From Mammaliicoccus lentus (GTDB taxonomy: Bacteria > Bacillota > Bacilli > Staphylococcales > Staphylococcaceae): DNA of 64,000 nt. The position numbers and the translations under genes are program-made. The DNA lies in assembly GCF_002902755.1 (NCBI RefSeq), contig NZ_PPRS01000037.1, positions 55,864 to 119,863 on the forward strand, read 5' to 3'. Below, in pieces: positions 58,224-64,000 of the stretch (the first letter of the stretch is position 1; each line of letters opens with the position of its first letter). The notes under the pieces are model-generated. The model made no database searches and was not told the origin of the DNA. It saw nothing but the letters and a program-made list of their open reading frames with translations.

Positions 58224-59102
58224 TTATGCACGGGGATGTGCAGATAAATATACTTTTCTTAATTGATCTTTTGTAACATGTGTATATTGACTCGTTGTAG
58301 ACAAACTTTCATGACCTAATAAACTTTGAACTGTTCTCATATCTGCACCTTGATTTAATAAATGTGTCGCGAATGTATGGCGCAATTTATGGGGGTGGAT
58401 ATGATAAACGCCTTGAGTACGTTTAACAATTTCATTCAAAGCATATCTTATGCCACGCTCAGTAATAGCTTGTCCACGCATATTAACAATTAAATAATCA
58501 TGGTCTATTTTTAACTGACTTCTAAAATTATCAATATAATCTATTATTGCACTTTGACAATATTCACCAAAAGGAACAACTCTTTCTTTATTACCTTTTC
58601 CTAATACTTTCACAAAAGAATAATCCAAATCTATATCATCTAATTGAATATGAACTAATTCTGAAACACGAATTCCTGTTGCATATAATAATTCCAATAT
58701 GACTTTGTCTCTAATATTTGTTCTTTTTCCATCATTTAATGTTTCAAATAGTTTTTCCATTTCTTCTTCATAGAAGAAACTTGGTAAATGATGTTCTTTT
58801 TTAGGATGAACAAGTTGAATAAACGGGTTTTGTATATCACTGTCTACACTCATCCAATATTGGTATAAAGATCTCAGTGTTGAGATTTTACGTGATACAC
58901 TTGTACGTTTATGCTCTTTATCATACAAAAATGCAAGGTATCTCCTTGCATCCTTATATTCAAATTCTTTTAATGACAAATGTTCCGTCTTCAAGAAATT
59001 GTTAAATTCAATTAAATCAAGTTCATAAGCATTCAATGTATGCGTAGAAAAGTGTTTTTCATACATTAACATATTTAAGAATTGTTGTTCTATAGCATGC
59101 AT
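58224..59102 (-). CDS. xerC: Tyrosine recombinase XerC
   Basis: 292 aa. Resolves chromosome dimers at dif together with XerD, at a septum where FtsK acts. N-terminal SAM-like DNA-binding domain (to about 95); catalytic Arg in [10 protein letters not shown], the [14 protein letters not shown] block and the nucleophile Tyr in [10 protein letters not shown]. First of the xerC-hslV-hslU-codY run. It lies 63 bp after trmFO. Confidence 0.96.
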   Translation of the reverse strand: MHAIEQQFLNMLMYEKHFSTHTLNAYELDLIEFNNFLKTEHLSLKEFEYKDARRYLAFLYDKEHKRTSVSRKISTLRSLYQYWMSVDSDIQNPFIQLVHPKKEHHLPSFFYEEEMEKLFETLNDGKRTNIRDKVILELLYATGIRVSELVHIQLDDIDLDYSFVKVLGKGNKERVVPFGEYCQSAIIDYIDNFRSQLKIDHDYLIVNMRGQAITERGIRYALNEIVKRTQGVYHIHPHKLRHTFATHLLNQGADMRTVQSLLGHESLSTTSQYTHVTKDQLRKVYLSAHPRA

Positions 59103-59165
59103 TTATACTCACTCCTCAATTTATCTGAATTGTATCACAATTATTATAAATCTTAAAATAATTTA

Positions 59166-60470
59166 CTATAACATTACTTTAAATGAATCTAAGTGTTTCA
59201 ATGCACGATTTGCTAGCTTTTCATAACGTTCTTTTTTATCTTTTATACGTTTTTCTAATGTAGGTAAGAGACCAAAGTTAGCATTCATCGGTTGGAAGTT
59301 TTTATTATTATTTGCATGTGTAATATAGTAAGCCATACTACCGATAATTGTTTCTCTTGGGAATACTATTGGTTCCAAATTCGATACTAATTTACTCGCA
59401 TTAATACCTGCAATTAAACCACTCGCTGCACTTTCTACGTATCCTTCAACTCCAGTCATTTGACCAGCGAAGAATAAGTCATTACGTGATTTCAATTGGT
59501 AAGTTTCTTTTAACGCGTTCGGCGAATTAATGAAAGTATTTCTATGCATAACGCCATAACGTACAATATCAACATTTTCTAATCCAGGAATCAATGAAAT
59601 CACTTCTTTTTGAGCGCCCCATTTTAAATGTGTTTGAAAACCTACAATATTATATAGCGTGCCTGCTGCATCATCTTGTCGTAATTGAACCACTGCATAT
59701 GGACGTTTCCCCGTCTTAGGATCTTCTAAACCTACTGGCTTCATTGGCCCAAATAAAAGAGTTTTCTTACCTCTTTCAGCCATGACTTCAAAAGGCATAC
59801 ACCCTTCAAAATAAATTTCTTTCTCAAATTCCTTTAAAGGTACTACTTCTGCTTGAATAAGTGCTTCATAAAATCTATCAAATTCTTCTTCTGTCATTGG
59901 ACAATTTAAATATGCCGCGTCACCTTTATCATAGCGCGATTTCAAATAAACTTTATCCATATCAATTGAATCTTTCTCAATGATTGGTGCAGCTGCATCG
60001 TAGAAATATAATTGTTCTTCCCCAGTAATATTGATAATTTCTTGTGTCAAACTTTGTGTTGTAAGAGGTCCAGTTGCTATAATTGTTGGCCCATTAGGTA
60101 TTTTTGTAATCTCTTCATTCATTACAGTTATGTTAGGATGATTTCTTAAAGTATCAGTAATATACCCCGCAAAATCATGTCTATCTACGGCCAATGCTCC
60201 TCCCGCAGGAACACGTGCATTATCAGCAGCTCTTATAATAAGTGAATCGAGTTGTCTCATTTCTTCCTTTAGAACACCAACAGCATTTGTAAGTTGATTA
60301 CCTCTCAAAGAATTAGAACAAACTAATTCAGCAAATTTATCAGTATGATGAGCTGGCGTATTTTTGACTGGCCTCATTTCATATAAGTTAACATTTATCC
60401 CTTTTTTGGCGATTTGATAAGCCGCTTCCGACCCAGCTAGACCAGCGCCAATAACATTTATTGAAGTCAT
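59166..60470 (-). CDS. trmFO: Folate/FAD-dependent tRNA (uracil-54-C5)-methyltransferase
   Basis: 434 aa (old name gid). Makes T54 in the tRNA T-loop with methylene-tetrahydrofolate, complementing TruB, which acts on the next base. FAD motif [25 protein letters not shown] and [18 protein letters not shown] are typical, and the catalytic Cys is probably in [15 protein letters not shown]. It sits between topA and xerC as in staphylococci. Confidence 0.97.
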   Translation of the reverse strand: MTSINVIGAGLAGSEAAYQIAKKGINVNLYEMRPVKNTPAHHTDKFAELVCSNSLRGNQLTNAVGVLKEEMRQLDSLIIRAADNARVPAGGALAVDRHDFAGYITDTLRNHPNITVMNEEITKIPNGPTIIATGPLTTQSLTQEIINITGEEQLYFYDAAAPIIEKDSIDMDKVYLKSRYDKGDAAYLNCPMTEEEFDRFYEALIQAEVVPLKEFEKEIYFEGCMPFEVMAERGKKTLLFGPMKPVGLEDPKTGKRPYAVVQLRQDDAAGTLYNIVGFQTHLKWGAQKEVISLIPGLENVDIVRYGVMHRNTFINSPNALKETYQLKSRNDLFFAGQMTGVEGYVESAASGLIAGINASKLVSNLEPIVFPRETIIGSMAYYITHANNNKNFQPMNANFGLLPTLEKRIKDKKERYEKLANRALKHLDSFKVML

Positions 60471-60608
60471 ATTAAATGCCTCCTATTTCCACATTTTTAT
60501 ATTCCATATTGAATTGTATAACAAATCTGAATTTAATCAAATAATAAACTAAAGCAAATTTTTAAAAATTAGTGACAATTTACTGTTTTTACCAATAAAC
60601 AAAAAAAC

Positions 60609-60648
60609 AAGTGCAAAAAATTATCTATACCGATAACTTTTTGCACTT
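60609..60648 (-). terminator. topA terminator
   Basis: A 17-bp stem with one mismatch (AAGTGCAAAAA plus TTATC, 6-nt loop) followed by GTTTTTTTG on the minus strand, 6 bp past topA. The 184-bp gap to trmFO (60471-60654) holds little else. Confidence 0.9.
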
Positions 60649-60654
60649 TACACA

Positions 60655-62727
60655 TTATTTCTGTTCTTGTTCTTTATAATCACAATTTGGACAAATAACT
60701 TGTGCAGATTTTCCTTTTTTACGTTCAACTAAAACTGTATCACATTTTGGACATGAACGATCTAATGGTCTATCCCATGATGTATAATCACATTCAGGAT
60801 ATCTTGAGCAACCGAAGAAAATACGATTTTTCTTAGATTTACGCTCTACCACTTCGCCTTCTTTACACTTCGGACATTTAACACCAATCGTTTTAATAAT
60901 TGCTTTTGTATTTCTACACTCAGGGAAATTAGAACAAGCCATAAACTTCCCGTATCTTCCCATTTTATAAACCATAGGTGAACCGCATAATTCACAATCT
61001 TCTCCTGCAGGCTCATCTTTAATTTCTATTTTTTCCATTTCTTCTTCTGCTCTAGCAACATCAATTTTGAAGTTCTCATAGAACATGTCGATAACTTTCT
61101 TCCATTCTATTTCGCCTTCAGCGACTTTATCTAATAGTGTTTCCATATTAACTGTAAAGTCTACATCGATAATTTCAGGGAAGTATTCTTTCACTGATTC
61201 ATGAACAATTTCACCAAGTTCAGTTGGTATAAAACGTTTTTGATCAAGTTTGACGTAATTTCGTTTTTGTATTGTGTCAATCGTTGGAGCATAAGTAGAT
61301 GGTCTACCAATTTTTAATTCTTCCATTGTTTTTACTAAACGCGCTTCCGTATATCTTGGTGGTGGTTGCGTAAAGTGTTGTTTAGGATCAATTTTCTCAG
61401 CAGTAACGATATCTCCTTTTTCTAATGGAGGCAATTTACCATCTTTCTCTTCATCTTGATCATCTTTAGCTTCAACATATACTTTCATGAAACCTTTAAA
61501 TTTAATCGTTTGACCATTTGCTCTGAATTTTAAATCGCCTTGCGTTATATCTGCAGCTACTGTATCTGCTATTGCAGGAGCCATTTGACTCGCCATAAAT
61601 CTTTCCCATATCAGCTTGTACAATCTATGTTGATCTCTAGATAAAAATGCCTTCATTTGTTCTGGTGTTCTAGCAACACTTGTAGGTCTTACTGCTTCGT
61701 GGGCATCTTGTGCACCTTGTTTACCTTTAGTAGCTTTTGCTTTTGATAAATATTCTTTACCATATTCATTTTCAATAAATGTTGCTGCTTCAGCTTGTGC
61801 TGTTTCTGATATACGTGTGGAGTCAGTTCTCATATATGTGATTAACCCGACAGTACCTTGCTTTTTAAGATCTATACCTTCATATAATTGTTGAGCAAGC
61901 ATCATTGTTTTTCTAGCTTTGAAATTCAATTTACGCGAAGCTTCTTGTTGTAATGAAGAAGTTGTAAATGATTTAGCGGGGTGTCTTAATTTTTCTTTTT
62001 TCGTTACTTGTGTAACTTCAAATTTGTCCCCATCTAATTGTGTTGTGATTTTTTTAACATCACCTTCATTTTTCAACTTAACTGGTTTGCTTTTCTCATG
62101 TAAGAATTTAGCAGAAAACGTTTTTGTTTTATGTTTGAATAAACCTTCTATTGTCCAATACTCTTCAGGTTTAAAATTATTAATTTCATTTTCACGATCA
62201 ATCACAAGTCGTAATGCTACTGATTGAACACGTCCTGCAGATAAACCTTTTTTCACTTTCTTCCATAAAACTGGTGATATATTATAACCTACTAGTCTAT
62301 CTAATATTCTACGTGCTTGTTGAGCATCAACTAACTCATGTTCGATTTCTCTTGGATGCTTAAAACTTTCTTTTACAGCATCTTTCGTAATTTCATTAAA
62401 TACTACTCGTGATTTTTTATTTTCATCTATATCTAATATATGTGCTAAATGCCAAGCAATCGCTTCACCTTCTCGGTCAGGGTCACTCGCAAGATAAACG
62501 TTTTTAGCTTTTTTTGCATGACGTTTTAAATCTTTAACGACTGGTCCTTTACCTCGAATAGTTATATATCTAGGTTCATAATAATTTTCTACATCTACAC
62601 CCATTTGACTACGAGGCAAATCTCTAACATGCCCCATAGAAGCGATGACTTTATATTTTTTTCCTAAATATTTTTCAATGGTTTTAGCTTTTGCAGGCGA
62701 TTCGACAATGACAAGATTTTCTGCCAA
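60655..62727 (-). CDS. topA: DNA topoisomerase I
   Basis: 690-aa type IA enzyme that relaxes negative supercoils. Toprim domain with [17 protein letters not shown] and [16 protein letters not shown]; active-site Tyr in [13 protein letters not shown] (about residue 303-305); three C-terminal four-Cys zinc repeats (about 580-690: [38 protein letters not shown]). TTG start behind GGGGGAG. Own promoter and terminator. Confidence 0.98.
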   Translation of the reverse strand: MAENLVIVESPAKAKTIEKYLGKKYKVIASMGHVRDLPRSQMGVDVENYYEPRYITIRGKGPVVKDLKRHAKKAKNVYLASDPDREGEAIAWHLAHILDIDENKKSRVVFNEITKDAVKESFKHPREIEHELVDAQQARRILDRLVGYNISPVLWKKVKKGLSAGRVQSVALRLVIDRENEINNFKPEEYWTIEGLFKHKTKTFSAKFLHEKSKPVKLKNEGDVKKITTQLDGDKFEVTQVTKKEKLRHPAKSFTTSSLQQEASRKLNFKARKTMMLAQQLYEGIDLKKQGTVGLITYMRTDSTRISETAQAEAATFIENEYGKEYLSKAKATKGKQGAQDAHEAVRPTSVARTPEQMKAFLSRDQHRLYKLIWERFMASQMAPAIADTVAADITQGDLKFRANGQTIKFKGFMKVYVEAKDDQDEEKDGKLPPLEKGDIVTAEKIDPKQHFTQPPPRYTEARLVKTMEELKIGRPSTYAPTIDTIQKRNYVKLDQKRFIPTELGEIVHESVKEYFPEIIDVDFTVNMETLLDKVAEGEIEWKKVIDMFYENFKIDVARAEEEMEKIEIKDEPAGEDCELCGSPMVYKMGRYGKFMACSNFPECRNTKAIIKTIGVKCPKCKEGEVVERKSKKNRIFFGCSRYPECDYTSWDRPLDRSCPKCDTVLVERKKGKSAQVICPNCDYKEQEQK

Positions 62728-62767
62728 AGTAACTCCCCCTTGCTATTCTATTGATTACAAATGTAAA

Positions 62768-62796
62768 TGATAAACTGATAAATTCAGCTTTGTCAA
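62768..62796 (-). promoter_or_regulatory. topA promoter
   Basis: The minus strand has a consensus TTGACA (62791-62796), a 17-bp spacer and TTATCA (62768-62773), about 40 bp before the topA start. Confidence 0.7.
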
Positions 62797-62833
62797 TTAA
62801 AATATTTTTTCAAACCTTTCAATTTGTTCCATT

Positions 62834-63706
62834 TTACCTAAAATCTTCAAGTATATCTTCAGGCGTTTGTATAAGTTTAGCACCTTCTTGAATTCGTTTA
62901 TTTACGCCTTTGCTCAAGCTCTGGAATATAGTACCAGGACAACAATAAACATTACGATTTTGATCTAACGCTTGATCAATTGTAATAAGTGATCCACTTC
63001 GTTCATTTGCTTCAGTAACTAAAACGCCTTGAGACAAACCGCTTATAATTCTGTTTCTCTCAGGAAAACGCCATTTCTGTAACTTAACATTAGGATAATA
63101 TTCACTTATTACTAAATGATGCTTTCTCATAAACAAATTTATATAATCTGTAGATTTTGGATAATGGTAATTCAGTCCAAAAGCCGCAACACCAATCGTG
63201 TGACCACCTTGATCTATCGTTTTTAGATGAGCGAAATAATCCGCGCCCATTGCTAAACCAGATACAATCGTGATATTAGCTTTAACTAAACTTGGTATTA
63301 ATGTATCACAAATCTGTTCAGTATAGGTAGTTGCTTTACGAGAACCAACAATTGCGAGCATTTTTGAATGATTTAATAAATTCATATCACCTTGCCCAAA
63401 TAACATTAATGGATAATCGTAAATCTGCTTCAGTAAATTAGGATAACCCGACTGGTTAGAAAAGACAAATTTAATATTCTGAGCTTCGATGTTTTTTACT
63501 AGCTCCTCTATATCACTATCTCGACACCTATTATACATTGCAAACATTTTATTATAATTAAAATTCGATTTGGAAATGAAATTTAAGAACTCATCATGAT
63601 CATCAATAAAATTTAAACTTGTATCATAACTTAACATTTTATGTAAATGCCTAGTCGTAAAACCAGCGTAAGTTAATTTTAAAACTATTTCTTGATTAAA
63701 ATTCAT
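62834..63706 (-). CDS. dprA: DNA-processing protein DprA (Smf)
   Basis: 290 aa. Protects incoming single-stranded DNA and loads RecA onto it during transformation. The Rossmann-like core shows MLAIVGSRKATTYT, VSGLAMGADYFAH, GVAAFGLNYHYP and the second-half NRIISGLSQGVLVTEANERSGS. The N-terminus is a poorly conserved region that may hold a SAM-like domain. Upstream of topA, as in staphylococci. The window also encodes recA and cinA, the other competence-linked genes. Confidence 0.96.
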   Translation of the reverse strand: MNFNQEIVLKLTYAGFTTRHLHKMLSYDTSLNFIDDHDEFLNFISKSNFNYNKMFAMYNRCRDSDIEELVKNIEAQNIKFVFSNQSGYPNLLKQIYDYPLMLFGQGDMNLLNHSKMLAIVGSRKATTYTEQICDTLIPSLVKANITIVSGLAMGADYFAHLKTIDQGGHTIGVAAFGLNYHYPKSTDYINLFMRKHHLVISEYYPNVKLQKWRFPERNRIISGLSQGVLVTEANERSGSLITIDQALDQNRNVYCCPGTIFQSLSKGVNKRIQEGAKLIQTPEDILEDFR

Positions 63707-64000
63707 AATTATTGCTCCTTCTATAGTGTAGAATATGTGAGGTTGGAATAGTGGATTGTGTAGTGGATATTGATTTGAATTTGAGGTTTATTATTGTTTT
63801 GATGGGTTTTGCGTGCGTTAACGGGCTTGTTTTTTCACTCGTGCACGTTACATTTTCTAACGAGCTTGTTATATTTGTCTTGCAGGTTAGAGCATTTCTT
63901 TCAGTCAAGTCCATATTTATGTGTAATATCTTTAGAAGTAATCAACCATTGGTTTTTTAGAATGTATTAACAAAATAAATCTGTTTGATTTTTAGCAGAT
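63707..64000. other. Intergenic region with degenerate GAGCTTGTT repeats
   Basis: No convincing gene. TAACGGGCTTGTT (63819-) and TAACGAGCTTGTT (63858-) are two similar words about 39 bp apart in a T-rich plus strand, resembling a decayed intergenic array. The dprA ribosome site (AAGGAGCAATAATT) lies at its left edge. Confidence 0.4.

Noticed and set aside
63696..63960. Short frames on both strands upstream of dprA
   Set aside because: Low-complexity, overlapping each other, no ribosome sites; the plus-strand one begins inside repeat-like DNA.

Overview
The window is AT-rich chromosomal DNA from a member of the Staphylococcaceae. RecA, PolC, TopA, HslU, TrmFO and ArsRB all read as staphylococcal proteins, the core gene order is the staphylococcal one, and recA carries a Gram-positive LexA box. 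Several proteins (RecA C-terminus, NusA tail, RnjB) differ enough from my memory of S. aureus that a deep-branching relative such as Mammaliicoccus (the former S. sciuri group) is my best guess. That is inference, not proof. 55 protein genes are supported; all are on the minus strand except a small basic ORF and arsRB at 34.4-36.4 kb. No rRNA, tRNA, transposase or CRISPR-Cas genes were seen.

Layout from left to right, which is downstream to upstream for most genes. 0.1-12.7 kb: recA (SOS-controlled), cinA, pgsA, a short RodZ-like protein, the ymfK-ymfI-ymfH-ymfF-ymfC cluster, ftsK/spoIIIE and rnjB. 12.9-18.6 kb: an M16 peptidase, pnp, rpsO, ribF and truB. 18.7-24.0 kb: an operon-like run for a glycerate kinase, a DASS carrier, a two-component system and a double-PepSY membrane protein. 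24.15 kb: rbfA with its own promoter. 24.6-37.4 kb: an accessory block. 37.5-41.8 kb: infB-rplGA-rnpM-nusA-rimP. 41.9-55.3 kb: polC, proS, rseP, dxr, cdsA, uppS, frr, pyrH, tsf and rpsB. 55.5-63.7 kb: codY, hslU, hslV, xerC, trmFO, topA and dprA.

The core genes cover replication (polC, topA), recombination and uptake of DNA (recA, dprA, xerC, ftsK), translation (rpsB, tsf, frr, infB, rbfA, rimP, rpsO, truB, proS, trmFO), RNA turnover (pnp, rnjB), envelope lipids and isoprenoids (uppS, cdsA, dxr, pgsA), proteolysis (rseP, hslVU, M16 peptidases) and nutrient sensing (codY).

The unusual material lies where the normally compact infB-rbfA-truB string is broken twice. The larger break (about 13 kb) holds: (a) a malY-malX-rpiR-ant(6)-like cassette exactly bracketed by perfect 125-bp direct repeats, one of which carries the 3' end of a neighbouring glycosyltransferase gene; (b) a two-domain glycosyltransferase with an unrecognised 132-aa partner; (c) a 47-aa, very basic conserved-looking small protein; (d) arsRB without arsC; and (e) fourteen 41-bp palindromic tandem repeats with an internal 246-bp higher-order duplication, between diverged copies of a short dispersed repeat. 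These are the strongest candidates for something undescribed.
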